From Prorocentrum cordatum (taxonomy: Eukaryota; Sar; Dinophyceae; Prorocentrales; Prorocentraceae), in NCBI GenBank assembly GCA_963575745.1, contig CAUYUJ010018893.1:678694-742693 (forward strand): a stretch of DNA of 64,000 nucleotides, read 5' to 3'. Below, piece by piece: positions 52,340 through 63,528 of this stretch; positions within the stretch are counted from its first letter, which is position 1, and every line of letters starts with the position of its first letter. The translations under genes were made by a program, and so were the position numbers. Below the pieces are notes generated by a model. That model ran no database searches and was not told the DNA's origin. It was given only the letters and a program-made list of their open reading frames with translations.

Positions 52340-53660
52340 AGGCGACACTAAAAGACAAAGGTGCCACTTCAGGACAGGGTGGAAAAGGAATATGGCAAGA
52401 GGTGGCAGCGGGTCCCCGACCCAAGTTTCGTCTATTTGCATGACCAGGGGCCTTCAAAACCCACGCCAGGTCGTCTTCCCGTCATCGAAATGGTCTCCAT
52501 CCTGGGAGCAACGTGTGCAGCATACCCTAAACCAGTTCAAGCAAATCCTGATGGACCCTGGAGTGGTTCTCCAGTTCGAGGCGGTTGTGGGACTGGTCAA
52601 GCACGAGTTGTCGGCGCAGCAGGTCCCTCCAAAAGTTCTACGTCGGGAGGAACAGGCGTTCAACAATGAACGAATACGTCCAGGATGTTTCTGTCAACGC
52701 GGAATTCCTCCAAGTCCAGAAGGGCCATCTTTCGAAACAGGCAAAGAAGGCGCAGGCCGATATCATTTCGACGCAGCAGCAGCAGGCCGAACGTCTACGA
52801 GAACATGTCCCAAGTCAGCGTCGCGTGTAGAGAGAGTTTGATGCCCTCATTGAAGTTTTCGAAGACCTGGGCTGAATCTCAAATTGAATTCCAAGGTCAA
52901 GGTCTACAAGAGGACGATGGGGAGGAGGAAAAGGACGGAAGAACGCTCGAGGAGCTGGATCAGGAGCGAGGATGTACCAAAGGGCAGAAACGGCCAGTCG
53001 ACGTGGATATTGTCGCGCTTCTGGCTGGATGGTCGAGTTCATGCGGACGATTATTTCCCAACTTCCCTGCCGGGGCAACATGAATCTTGTTTGGAGTACT
53101 TCGCAGTAGCGAAGATGCTGTCCGATGCCGTCCAGCAAGTGGCCGCGAACCAGGGTGCCCCCCTGAAACCTCGCAGGCCAGCTGCTCATGTTCGAAGTAG
53201 AGCACCAGGGCACCGCCGGGGGCGACCTGAACGTGCAGCTGCAGACGCTCCTGGGGTTAAACCAGAAGGATGAGTATCTCTTCGCTTCCTTCGACCCAGA
53301 ACGGAATCAACGTCGGGAGGGTTTGAAATTCATGAGTCGCACGCATTCTGAATGGAATGGCCGGCGCAGGTGTGGAGTGCATGAAGCAAAGCAAACCGTC
53401 CCAAGTGGGGGCAGGACGTCTGGAAGCCACCCCACCTGCACAGAGAACCCGTTCTCCTTGCTGCTCAGGAACAAGTCGTTTCAGAAGTTCATGTCGGAGG
53501 GGGCGTTTGCTGGGGTGGTAAGTGGGCGCGCAGAGATCTGTGTCATTTACTTCTGTGCCCGACCGGGCGCGGTAACACTGCGAGCCCATCGCGTTCATCT
53601 TTGCGCATCCCTTGCCTGGCACCCTAGGGGCGGGGGGCGTTTCAGGGCCCATTGGGAGGA
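52340..53660 (+). pseudogene. LINE B ORF1-like (nucleic-acid-binding/Gag-like) remnant
   Basis: Pieces in three frames: about 52490-52660 (SWEQRVQHTLNQFKQILMDP, then FEAVVGLVKHELSAQQVP), 52660-52830 (NAEFLQVQKGHLSKQAKKAQ, then ADIISTQQQQAERLREH, a clear coiled-coil pattern), about 52990-53180 and 53188-53540 (GDLNVQLQTLLGLNQKDEYL). Multiple frameshifts break it. The coiled coil upstream of the endonuclease and RT domains fits an ORF1 that packages element RNA. Resemblance is to ORF1-type proteins of dinoflagellate LINEs as I recall them. Confidence 0.5.
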
Positions 53661-54590
53661 AGGCGTGACGGATTGACGCATCGCGATCGGCCACGCCCAC
53701 GCGCATGCGCGCTCCCCCAGTCTAAGAGGCCCAGCCTCCCATCGTAATGTGTCTCTCTCCCTCTTGGTTACTTTGCAGTGGCGGAGCCGATGGGGGGAAC
53801 TGGCGCGGTATGCATTGGCGTGCGAACGACGATGCCCTTTCGCATTCAGACATCTAAAGCATGGGGCTCGGTGGGAAGAGGAAGTCGCTTTCGCGGCCCG
53901 GTGGCCGTTATCGTGGGCCGCGGAGTTCGTCTCTGGCGCAGTTGCGTTCGCGGGCCCAGCAGTGGGCGGCCACCTCCAAACAGCCCCAGTCGCCAGGGTG
54001 CGCGAGACATCGAGGGGCCCGCGACGCCGTCGGCGCCGCCCCCTGGAGAAATGCAATTAGGACGAAGGACGAGCAATCAGTGGAAGTGGCAGCAGCATTC
54101 AAAGAGCGCGCCCTTCAGCCTGGCGGGCTCAATCCTCGCAGTCGTGCCTTCGGTTGCGATGAATGGTTGGAAATATTAGGTCTTTTCTATGTTATCTGGA
54201 ATTTGCTTTTAGCGGGGGGCGCGGGCTCGAGTTCGCCGCCCCTGGTGGCTTTGCAGCGCGCAGGGGAAGGTCGCCGGTGCAATGGGCGCCTCCAGGTCGC
54301 GGTCGGGATTCCTGGTGAGATCCCAGCGCGCCGCAGCGAAGACCAGGGGCAGGTTTTCGGGTCTGGGGGAGAGTTCGCCGCGAGCCAGAGCAGAAGCCGG
54401 GGGGGTGCGGCGTGGGGGCGAGCAGTTCGTTGCAATGCAGGTCGCTGTGCAGGGCATCCGCTAGCGGCGCCGTGGGGCTCACAGAGATCTTCAGGCATGA
54501 TGGGCCGCTGCGCTCTCGGCGGGCATGGCGCGCGCAGTGCGCGTCCCGTGCGCGTGTTCATCCGTTCCATTGGCGTGCGTCGTTGGCCGC
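53661..54590. pseudogene. LINE B linker between ORF1 and endonuclease
   Basis: Continuous but overlapping frames, including 53861-54637 (258 codons on +). No motif I can name. It lies between clear ORF1 and endonuclease pieces, so it probably belongs to the element. Confidence 0.3.
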
Positions 54591-54960
54591 ACCTTCGCAT
54601 TCGACCATCGCTATGTCGCATTGTCTCGGGCGCATGATCGTAAGGGGGCGTGGGCAGGGGTCGCTTTGATTGTGGCGCCAGCGGCCCGGCGAAATTCGAA
54701 GTCATTCGAACAGGTATCTGCAAGGATTTGCGCGTTGAAGTGCGCGTGCGGGCAGAAGCGATCGGGCGTGTCTGCGCGCGTGCTCAGCTCGAGTCGAGTC
54801 CGCCACGGGAGGTATTCGACTCTCTCAACGCGCCCGGCAGAGTACCGTTGCTGCAGGGCAAAATACTTCAATGTTGTTTCTGGGGCCTTGCATTCGCGGG
54901 CTGGCCCCGAGATTTGGCCGGGGGGGGGGGGGGGGGCGGCGCGGCTGGCAGCTCTGGATG
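54591..54960 (+). pseudogene. LINE B endonuclease (EEP) N-terminal remnant
   Basis: The frame 54525-55001 reads SRAHDRKGAWAGVALIVAPA, then KSFEQVSARICALKC. This matches the G-G-x-G-V-A-L-I and YE-x-V-S-R-I segments of LINE endonucleases. After a frameshift an LESSPPREVFDSLNA piece follows. The catalytic DFN and H motifs are not visible. A G-only run of about 19 bases at 54917-54936 may be an expansion. Confidence 0.5.
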
Positions 54961-55919
54961 GTGGCGCAAAGCAGCGCGCGAATTGCAGTTTCCAGCGCTA
55001 GAACTTCGCGTTGGAAACGCGCAGGCGATCGCCAGCGCGATTGTCGAATCATAGTTTGTCAACGAAATTGCGCGCCGAGATGCTTGGGTGCCAGCTCGAG
55101 GCCCGTCTAGCGAATCGACCCGTGATATTGTTGATCAGGTCACGCGTGGGCCTCGCCTGCTGGGCCTTGCCGAAGCTTCGGGAAGTCGTCGCAGAGCAGC
55201 CCTGTCGACTGATCCTTACCGGGGCGCGTGCGCACGCGCGTTTGACGCGCCTCTTCTGCGCCGAGCGCGCAAAGACGCACGCGGCATCAATGCCCAGGAA
55301 ACAGAGCGCCCGTGGGTCATTGTCGAGGAAGTATCTCTCGCGAGCAGGTGAACAACTTCGCAGGGGAAAGCGTGGCAAACTCAGGGGTTGCACGCCGCGC
55401 GATAGACTTGATCGATCAGCGTTTTCTGGCACGTCCCGCAGACAGTATACAGAATGACACATATTGCTGAAGGAAGTGCTGGGGCCTGTTGAGTTGGGGC
55501 AAGGCAGGGTGGAGCGACGCGGCCGGATCCAAGGGTAATTGGTTGTCCTTGAAGCGCGCATGCATGCCGAAATCGAGCGGGAAGTAGGCTGCGCAGACCG
55601 GCCGGCGAACTCGTTGACAGCGAAGACAGGGTCTGGGCCATGGCAGAACATGTGGAACATAATCCAAGAGAAGAGGCCGTAGCATAACGTGGAGAGGGCG
55701 CCCAGCGGAAGCGCTGGACCCGCATTCGCCGGGCGCTCCCACGCGCGGTCCTGATGCAATGTGGGGGCCGCGCTATCTAAATTCAAGCTGGGAGAGCATT
55801 GGCAAATAACCTGCGTGGGCTGCAGCGAACCGCAGCTAGTCGACGCATGCTGGTATACGAAGCGAATGCTATCGGGGTGGTGGCATGCTGTGGTATCCAG
55901 CGCATGCGAGAAAAACGGC
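54961..55919. other. Unassigned interval inside LINE B
   Basis: A 245-codon minus-strand frame (55049-55786) and shorter + frames overlap here. No domain recognised in either. By position it should hold the C-terminal endonuclease and RT N-terminal extension of element B. Confidence 0.3.
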
Positions 55920-57095
55920 TTTGTTTATCAATGTGACAGCCATCGCACCATCAGCCTGCCGCGCGTCCTGTTTCAGATTCCTGTTAGCCTGTGATGGACC
56001 GAGCTCCGAAATGCAGGCGCGAGGGCCGATTCCTGACAGCTCAGTCTGGGTTCCAGAGAAGATGGGGCGCCTCCGGTGCAGTGCGCGCAGTGCGCTTGCA
56101 TGCCGTGATGTCGTGCGCAGGTCGTGTAGCAGTCTTCGCGCTGGATTGGACAAGCGCGTTTGATTCGATCAATGCGGACGCTCTGACGGGGGCGCTGGGC
56201 ATGTTTGGGGCGCCCAACAACGCGCTCAGCATGATCGGGGAGGCCCACGGTCTACAGAGACAGGATTTTCGTCGCAGATGGTCAGAACAGGGGGACCTCT
56301 TATCTTGCATGTCCCATTTTTGTCCACTATCTTTTCGTCATGACCGCATCTAGAGCGTGCACATCGGAAGCTCGGCGAATGCGCGCTGAGCTCGCTGGCA
56401 TCGGGGGACCTTGCTATCTTCTTGTGTGCGGGGGGGCATCTTCCTCGTGGGGCGCCGCTCAAGATCTATCCGGGAGGCGTCAGATGGGCCGGCTGCAGCA
56501 GGCGAAGAAGCCCGCGTGGATTTGAATTGGAACAAGTGCCAACCATTGCTGTCGAGGTGCGATGTGTGTTCTGAGGGATCCCAGTGGCAACGTAATCGAC
56601 TCACTCTGCCGGACACAGTCGATACACGGGGGCACATGTCCGCAGTGTTGGGAGGTTCCAGCAAGAATTCGGCCGGCGGCTCAGGGCAGCTTGAGGCGAG
56701 TTCGAGAGACATTCAAGGGCATGGGGACGCGCGCCGCTTCGAACCCCAAGAATTTGGAAGTGTTTGGGGCAGCCATCGCATAGAAAGCATGCATTCACTG
56801 AGTTCCGCGTGGCTGAACAAAGCAGTAAAGTGACGTCTCGATGGATCCCAAGCGCGGCGTCGCAGGGGCGCGCTGGACATCCAGCGCTCTTGCACGCCGA
56901 GAATACCGAACAAACTGCAGTAGACAAAAAGCAAGGGCGAGGCCGAATGGCGATCTTGTGATGACTAATGAACTTGTGGTCTGGAAAAACTGGCCACCGC
57001 CAGGGCGGCGACGTGTTGCGTGGGCTCACGTTCCAAACGGGGAGCGGGAAACCCGCGGCGGATTCTGTCCGCCGGGCGCTCGGGCGCCATCGGCG
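55920..57095 (+). pseudogene. LINE B reverse transcriptase remnant
   Basis: Pieces in order: CDSHRTISLPRVLFQIP near 55930 (fingers, RPISLL motif), SGFQRRWGASGAVRAVRLHA from 56045 (GFR motif), then VFALDWTSAFDSI at 56132-56170. In the last, the motif A aspartate of LDW is kept. A frameshift near 56300 leads to LFVMTAS at 56331 (motif B/palm). Then come NWNKCQPLLSRCDV at about 56526, SLSSAWLNKAVK at about 56793 and RLDGSQARRRR at about 56833, which fit the thumb and post-RT conserved segments. YxDD is not readable. Several frameshifts and stops (for example the TGA at 56830) make it non-functional. This is the clearest RT in the window. Confidence 0.7.
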
Positions 57096-57900
57096 TGAGT
57101 GGGCGAAATGTTGTTGCAATTAGATTCGCGGTAGTTTCGGTTCAGATCTGCCCGCGTCGACTGCGTGGCAGACAGACGAGCGCGGCGTCAGCTTGCAGCG
57201 AAGTTTGCGCTTGACGGCCGCGCGGTGCACTTGCCTTCTTCTTGCCTTGGCATCGCGTGGTCTCAATTGGAATGGTGCGAGGCTTTGCGCTCGTTCTCGG
57301 TCGCGCGCGCTCTCCGGCCGCGCCGCGTCTTGATGGGCGGGGCGTCGTCAGAAAGGCGCGCTCGGAGAGGGGGGGTCGCGGCAGGTGGTAGTCCAGCGAC
57401 GCGTCGAGCAAACCCGCTCCTGATGCCGTCATGGGCGCAGTGATATTACTTGGCTGCGGGAATTGCCTTCGCGCAGATGACCTCGCGTTGTCGTGATCCG
57501 CCCTGTCCTCGTCAACGGCGCTCGAGTTTTCAGTGGCGCGTGCATGCTGGGCGAGGGAGCTGCTCATTGTGATGTTCGAGCTAGCGATGCCCAATGTTAG
57601 CGCAGTAGGAAGCTACATTCAGATCGGTGAAAAGGCGACGTACAGGCCAGGGCACCACCGCGGTAACAACGACGAGCTCGCGCGGACCTCTGGCGGACAT
57701 CTGTCGCCGCGCAGGAGAATGATCATGTCGCCTTGCAGCGGCAGGCGTTGACAGATATGCAATAGAAGGGCTGGGCGTAATTCCGACCGTGCACGCGGTG
57801 TCCTTCGCGCGGATGCAGCAGCCCCCATATAATTGAACGCAGTATTCCAGTCTGCGCGGGGCATGATAAGACGCGCCGCGGCGAAGGCACGGTTCGGCCA
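57096..57900 (-). pseudogene. Possible antisense RT-like remnant
   Basis: On the minus strand, frames 57581-57901, 57619-57864 and 57142-57594 carry words such as CVQLYGGCCIRA, RELVVVTAVV, CPGLYVAFSPI, SLAQHARATENSS and ASGAGLLDASLDYHL. They lie in the order of a different dinoflagellate-type RT family (palm then a GPGA-like post-RT motif). No catalytic aspartate pair is visible and frames switch often, so this is a weak call. Alternatively it is 3' sequence of LINE B. Confidence 0.25.
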
Positions 57901-60130
57901 AGCCGCGGGGCCCAGTCGCGTGAGTCTCGCGCGTGTTCGGGCGGCGAACTGGGCGGCGCGCGCGCCTGCCCTGGTCGGGGGTCCGCGAGACAGCCCATGC
58001 CGTTTATTGGGCGTGCCGCCAGGGCCACTTGCCTGTGCTGGGCGCAGATGTCGTTGGCCTGAGGGTTCAGGGGCATGTCTGGCATGCGTTTCCAGATGAC
58101 CAGGTACTTGTCTCTCAGGGTCTGTGGTGGTGTATTTCCCGCCGTGCAGTTGCCCGAATCGGGCGCCTGGCAGCCCGGCAGAGCAGGCGCGACCGCGCCG
58201 CGTTCTGTGGTGCGCATACGTTAGGTTCGAATCTGCAGAAGTGGGGCTGTAAGAGTGCAGGAGTATGCCCGCGCAGTAAAGATGGCGGAGTGTTTCGTAG
58301 GCTTGGAGCGGAGATTCCGCGAGGAGCTCAGGCAGGAGGTCCTGGGGAGCTTTACATCAGACGCATTAGCGGCAGGCCCGGGCCGCCCCCGGTTCGGTCG
58401 CCCCCGCCGCCCCCCCCCCCCCCCGCCCTGGCCTCCAGGTGTAGCGGGAGATGGGGCGTCCGAGTATTTCGACATGAGCTGCCCTCGTGAACCAGGCCCT
58501 TTTTGCGCAGATCTACCCATCTCAATTGATGGAGGTGCACGGTGCCCCCGGCGATGGCCGCCGAGTGGTCAGAGCAGCCGCGAACGGCCCTTCTCATCTT
58601 GAGTTACTCGGGCCTCGCGAAGGGCCTCGATCCCCGCCGGCGGTCTCTAGGGGCCATCCATGTGCAGCCCCCAATGGAGAGCAGCAGGCAACGCGCCATC
58701 CTCTCCGGACTGGCCTCAGCCCGGGATTGCCAAGGCCCGGCAGTAGATCAAACAGGCCTTCGGTGAGCAGGGCGCCTCCCTGGTCTCAGGCAACAGGGCC
58801 GCCGGTCATCGCGCGGGGCCAGCAGCGGCCCCGCGTGCTGTTTGCCCGCGGCGTTCGCAGAATGGCTAGCCAGTGTTCGCTTGCATGAGGATTTGGTGGC
58901 GCGGGTAGGTCACGTCTAGGACGTCTGGCCATCCAGCGAAGTTCCTTGCGATCCCTTGGAGACTACCGCCTCGGAGTGCAAGTCCCGCAAATACGTCGCG
59001 CAGCATGTTCCTAGTTGGGGCGGGCCAGGATTCAGATGGGGGGGCCGTTCTGCGGCGGTTTCACCCGGCGCAGCCAGGCCCTGTAGGCAGCCGCCAGCAG
59101 CTCTCGGGAATGTTTCAACCCATGGCAGGTAGGTAGCATACTCTATCATCGTACCCTGCCATTGGGCAGGATAAAAGACAATTGCGCCATCGCGTTGGTC
59201 GCCTGCGCGAGTGGTGTCCCCGCCGCGGGCGCCAATGACCCCAGAGTTGTGCCCCGCGCTCGCCTATGCTATATCTGTGGCTGCGTGCGTTGCGCGAGCG
59301 CCAGGTCCCAGGCGCCGATCTTATTTTCTGCAGCTTTACCGTTTTCTACTCTCAGACCAAAAGGGAAAGAGGTGCAAGTCCCCCCGGTCTGTTTTGTTTC
59401 GATCTACAGGCTGTGCTGTTTTGGCCCGTCCCAAGAACCGATGCAGAAGCCGCGTTGTCCCGCCGCTCTGTGAAGCATCTCGCGTGCGGGAACTTCCGGA
59501 TCTGCAGCGGGGATAGCTGTCTCTCTGAGCCGAAGCTGTTATGGAGTCCATCCAAAAAGCGCAAGATCTGTGGTGGGGGCTGGATTTGGGTGCCCGTCTT
59601 CCCGTTTTCCAGGCCGTCGCGAACAGTGCCGCGCCGGGCAGCGCAAGCGGCGAGATCAGGGGCAGCTTGATCACCTGGTGGACTTCTGGCCAGGCCCCAG
59701 TTGGGAGTGGAGCGAGCGCGCCTGTGCCCTCGCCCCCAGCCCCCAAGCAGCGCCCCGCCGTCATGCCAGCTCCCAAGCCCAAATCCTCCCAGCCTCCAGA
59801 TTGAGGGGGCCTGGCAGGCGCTGGCTGGCACCGCGCCGCTGGCCACCGCCGCCGGGGCCGCGGCCGAGCTGAAAGCGAGGGTCAGGGGGTGGGGGTCAGG
59901 TTTGCGGCGCAAGAAGCTCCGTGAACGCCGCCGCCTGCATGGCCGCACCTCTGCCGCGGGCTCCTCTGACGTGGACTGAGGCGTCGGGTTGGCCCGTGGT
60001 GAGGGGTGGCCAAGGATCGCGCTGGTTGCGTGTGTCGTCGCGTGTAGAACAGCACCCTCAATGTGCGATCCCGCGTTTCCAGCTAATGCCAGGTTCCCTT
60101 ATCCAGTCTAGGTCGTTGGAGTTGAGTTAG
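57901..60130. other. Unassigned, coding-like in patches
   Basis: Includes + frames 57933-58490 (185 codons), 58487-58888 and 59701-59979. The last ends in a basic helix (RKKLRERRRLHGR) then TSAAGSSDVD and a stop. A C-only run of about 17 bases lies at 58403-58420. No domain recognised. May be retroelement-derived sequence or a diverged gene. Confidence 0.3.
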
Positions 60131-60414
60131 TATTGGGCTTGCGCCGCGCCGCCGACCCCTTGAAGGACTGGCGGTTGTGGCGCGTTGCTCCCGAGGGCCT
60201 TTTGGGCGCCTTTTGGGGGGCTGCTCGGTGCCCTACAGGGCGTTTCAAGGGGGCCTCTGGGAGGGCTTCGTGGAGCTTTGTGGAGGCTGCTCAGGGGTCT
60301 TGGGGGATCGGGCCCGGAACGAGGCTGCATGGCGCCGCCGCCGTCCGCGGGCGGCCACAAATCGGGAGTCGTATTTTGCCATGATGGCTGGCACAAGCCG
60401 CCAATCTCCCGCGG
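60131..60414. other. CTTTTGGGGGG degenerate repeat and spacer
   Basis: 60180-60310 holds GGCCTTTTGGGCGCCTTTTG- and CTCAGGGGTCTTGGGGG-type words, the CTTGGGG family again. No gene seen in the remainder. Confidence 0.55.
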
Positions 60415-61284
60415 ATGGGGGCTGTGCCTAGCCCCATCCTAATAAGGGCGTCGCGAAGCTTGGGGCCATGGGCGCCAGAGCCCGCGGGATTTTGGCGCCA
60501 GTGGTGCCCGCGGACTTGTGCCGGAGCCTCGCGCCGAAGATTGGCGTTGTATCGCGCGTTGGTGGGGCGCGCGGGCGACCGGCGAGCGGCCGCTGGCGCT
60601 GGCGTTGGTGCCGCGAACATCCGCGGCCCTCAAGTGCTCGGACAGGGTTCCCGACTCGGCGAGGGGCAGACTACGGTGGCGACGAAGAGTGGGTGGAACC
60701 CGAGAGGGGTTGACCCAATTTGGGCGGCGGTGTCGTGGTATTTGGCACCCTCGCGGGCCGGGTTTGGGCCGGCAGCGGTCGGCGCGCGCGCGGGCAGAGG
60801 GTTCGCAGTTGCAATGGCAGTGCCAAAAAGAGACGGGGACATTTCGGAAGATTCCAGCACTGCGTGTTTCGAGCAAACAGTCAAGAGGGTTGCTGGCGAG
60901 CCGCCCCCTGATCTCTGGAAGTTTGTCGTCGCCCGGCAAGGCCCGTGGCTGGCGCCTGTCGAGCTGCGCGCGTGTTCTCGCAGGATGGGCTCAAAGTGCA
61001 AGGGCATCTGGCGACGGGTGTTCTGCCGTGCGCACGTGGCGGGGGCTGATCCTCATCGGTGGATGTGCATGGAGAGGCCGCTCGGCCCCCGCTGCGGGGC
61101 GGTGGGCGCGTCCTACCGCGTGGCGCAAGCATGTGCGTTCAGAGACTCCGCCCGATCATGTGGCGACCAGGTAGCGTTGGGCTTGTCTTCTGGGGAGTTC
61201 AGAGGACCCGCTGCGCTGTCATCAGCGGCGCGAGGTGCCCGCGCGCGCGGCTGCTCCTCCCCGGGGGGATTCTATCGTGATTGA
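60415..61284 (+). CDS. Unassigned 289-codon open frame
   Basis: The longest open frame in the final 12 kb not explained by a simple repeat or satellite. The segment from about 60810 to 61080 has the most protein-like look: KRDGDISEDSSTACFEQTVK, then GEPPPDLWKFVVARQGPW and LAPVELRACSRRM. The second part faintly resembles an F-box pattern, but I do not claim it. In a 60-65% GC background a frame this long can arise by chance, and two other + frames overlap it. Start codon not determined. Not recognised. Confidence 0.2.
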   Translation: MGAVPSPILIRASRSLGPWAPEPAGFWRQWCPRTCAGASRRRLALYRALVGRAGDRRAAAGAGVGAANIRGPQVLGQGSRLGEGQTTVATKSGWNPRGVDPIWAAVSWYLAPSRAGFGPAAVGARAGRGFAVAMAVPKRDGDISEDSSTACFEQTVKRVAGEPPPDLWKFVVARQGPWLAPVELRACSRRMGSKCKGIWRRVFCRAHVAGADPHRWMCMERPLGPRCGAVGASYRVAQACAFRDSARSCGDQVALGLSSGEFRGPAALSSAARGARARGCSSPGGFYRD

Positions 61285-61786
61285 AGAGACGTCTATTCTA
61301 TGCATGGGTGGTTTTGTGTTTCGCTCCGCGGAGAGGGGGCTTGCCAGGGTGCGGGCGAGCGGTTTGCGCGACGGTGGCAGACGTGTTCCCGCGTCGCGGA
61401 TTCAGGGGTCCACGAAGGGCCTGCCCGAAGCGGCAATCTGCCCCGAACGCCGTGCCGTCGTGATGCGCGCCCTCGATTTGGAGGGGGCCGCTTGTGATTC
61501 AGATGCGCCCGCGGTTTGCGGCGTCTTCCGGGGGCGCAGAGCGCTGCGAGGGCGGCGACTGGATGCCTTATGTTTCTTTGGGCGCCGAGGGATCATCGGG
61601 GGCTGCGCGGAGGAGCCCCGCCGCGCGTGGAGTCCGCGGGCGGTGGGAGCTCGGCCTCTTGGCGCGCCTGGCCGCCAGGGGCGCGGGGGGGGCCAGGGGT
61701 GCTGCGCCGTCTCCGCGATGCTGTCCATGGGCGTGCCAGATGAATCGCTGCCCTGCACTGTGACGTTTGCGCGAGGAGCTTTATAG
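61235..61786 (+). CDS. Unassigned 183-codon open frame
   Basis: Overlaps the end of the previous frame by about 50 bp in another phase, consistent with one frameshifted coding sequence. Reads FVFRSAERGLARVRASGLRD, then PEAAICPERRAVVMRALDLE and CGVFRGRRALRGRRLDALCF. Arg/Ala/Gly-rich, no family recognised. Could be decayed retroelement sequence linked to the Cys tail downstream. Confidence 0.2.
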   Translation: MPARAAAPPRGDSIVIEETSILCMGGFVFRSAERGLARVRASGLRDGGRRVPASRIQGSTKGLPEAAICPERRAVVMRALDLEGAACDSDAPAVCGVFRGRRALRGRRLDALCFFGRRGIIGGCAEEPRRAWSPRAVGARPLGAPGRQGRGGGQGCCAVSAMLSMGVPDESLPCTVTFARGAL

Positions 61787-61843
61787 ATTAGAAAGGGCAG
61801 CTTTCGGGCCTGTCCCGCGCAGGCTCCGGCGCGCCGGCGCGCG

Positions 61844-62218
61844 ATGCAGCGCCGGATCCAGCGGTTACTTCGCCGAGAAGTTTGGAGGGGTGGTGGCCCT
61901 GGCCCCCCCGTGGGTGACCGTGGGCCGACGGGGTGCGGGGCCGTCTTGGATCATCCTCGCGCGGGGCCGTGCGACTCCAGCCATCGCCTCGCCGTGTTCG
62001 GTGGAGTTCTGCATTGCCCCATTTGTGGCGGTTCCTGTGAGATTTTGCCGCTCCTGACGTTAGGCGGGAGTCGCAGCCCGCCCCCCGGAAGCAGGGCGGG
62101 AAGTGCTTTCCAGGCTGCGACGAGGTGTATCCTCCAAGCCGGGCGCCTGTTTCCCAGACCATGGCTAGTGCGTCGCGCAGCGGCCTGCCTAGCTGCGGGG
62201 CCCCGCGCAAAGATATAG
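61844..62218 (+). pseudogene. LINE-like Cys-rich C-terminal tail
   Basis: Reads SHRLAVFGGVLHCPICGGSC at about 61980-62039, followed after about 25 residues by RLFPRPW. The H-x-L plus C-x2-C-G arrangement followed by a Cys and an HP-like turn resembles the C-terminal zinc-finger-like tail of dinoflagellate LINE ORF2 proteins, comparable to the tail in LINE C. Only one short stretch supports it. Confidence 0.4.
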
Positions 62219-63000
62219 ATAGTTTGGCTAGGTGCAGGGAGGGAAGATGAACCAAATTTCGAGGCGGCCAGTAGGCAGCATATGTGTAGGTTTTGCGGCT
62301 AAAAAGGCTGGGCTGGGTTACGCAGAGTCCAGTGATATCCGCAATTCGCTTGAGTTCTCTAAGGGCATGGCTACCAGTCGTTTCTGCTTTTGTTTTCGTT
62401 TTTTTGTTATTTCTCTGGGCCGCGACCAAAGCATTGGTTGAGGATTTGCCCGCACACTCGAGGGCCCCTACACAGTAGGCTTGGGGCTAGGTCCGTACGA
62501 CCAAACGGAACCAGGATGGACACCATCCTTCGTGTACTGGTGAGCGCTGTCGGCGCGCCAAGTGTGTCAGATCCTTCAAGACCTTCAGCGGGGCCATGAA
62601 AACGGTGTGTGGCTCTCTCGCCCCTGCTATGGTTGTTGCTGGTGCTGCACCCCCCGTCTCCCCCACGCCGTCACTTTGTGGCTCGTTAGTTAGCCACGGG
62701 CACGGAATTTACTCGAACGTATATTCTCACTAAGCCTTGCCACCAGGTCAAAAGACAGCTTTCGGGGCTCCTCTGTCGTTCTCAATTACCCTGGTTCCGT
62801 GGCGCTGCGGGGGATTTGTTCCCAGGTTGGAGCATCCGCGTGCCCATTGCAGAATGTTGGAGCCCAGTGCCCCTTTTAGTTTGTTTTACCCGCTTCCCCC
62901 TACCGGGGGGATCCTTGGGTACCATTGATTTCTGGTAGATGGGCGATGGTGGCCTACTAATACAAGGGGTGAAGGGATGGATGGGGAGGGAGTATAATAA
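62219..63000. other. No gene seen
   Basis: Includes a T-rich stretch at 62380-62415 and single-copy-looking sequence to 62940. Overlapping frames without motifs. Confidence 0.4.
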
Positions 63001-63057
63001 GTGGAGGGAGGGAGGAAAGGAGGTGATGATGATGGTGGTGATGATGATGATGATGAC

Positions 63058-63088
<31 letters not shown>

Positions 63089-63160
63089 GTGCAGATGTTG
63101 ATGATGGTGGTGATGATGATGAGCAGGAGGAGGAGAAGGAGGAGGAGGAGGAGGAGGACC
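63001..63160 (+). repeat. GGA, (GAT)n and GGA compound microsatellite
   Basis: GGAGGGAGGAAAGGAGG, then about 90 bp of GATGATGATG with GGT variants, then GGAGGAGGAGAAGGAGGAGG to 63160. Confidence 0.95.
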
Positions 63161-63300
63161 AGTGTAAACCCCAAGGTCATCAACGATGTTGGAATTCACC
63201 CTCCCTCCAAGCTCCCTCCTCATAGGCCCCTACAACGGCTCATTTCCATTGAGGAAACTGCCTCGTTGACAGACAACCGTTTGCAGATCCTGAAACATGC
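63153..63300 (-). repeat. Dispersed repeat X, copy 2 (reverse)
   Basis: GACCAGTGTAAACCCCAAGG, TCATCAACGATGTTGG, CACCCTCCCTCCAAGCTCC, AGGCCCCTACAACGG. Reverse complement of the X repeat at 8995-9190. Both copies abut a triplet purine/pyrimidine tract on the same side. Confidence 0.78.
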
Positions 63301-63319
63301 CAAAACTTTGTTCTCGGGA

Positions 63320-63480
63320 TTTTAACGCCACGTATCAACCTGACTGCTGCGGCTTGGCGATCCGGAATCTTGCGAGAACGCCATGTTGGGGACTTCAACG
63401 CCGTGAATCAACATAATTGTTGCCCCCGCATAATAATCCGGAATATTTCTAAAACGCCACTTCTTGTACGTTGATCATGT
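63320..63480 (+). repeat. 75-bp tandem duplication
   Basis: AACGCCACGTATCAAC at about 63325 and AACGCCGTGAATCAAC at about 63400, each followed about 45 bp later by ATCCGGAAT. Two units. Confidence 0.7.
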
Positions 63481-63528
63481 GAATCCGTGACAAGACCTGT
63501 GGATTTTTCCGTGTTGATGTGGATTTTT

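Noticed and set aside
58140-58240. tRNA-like T-loop GGTTCGAATC near 58222
   Set aside because: The flanking bases do not form a T-stem, and no D-arm or anticodon arm can be drawn upstream.
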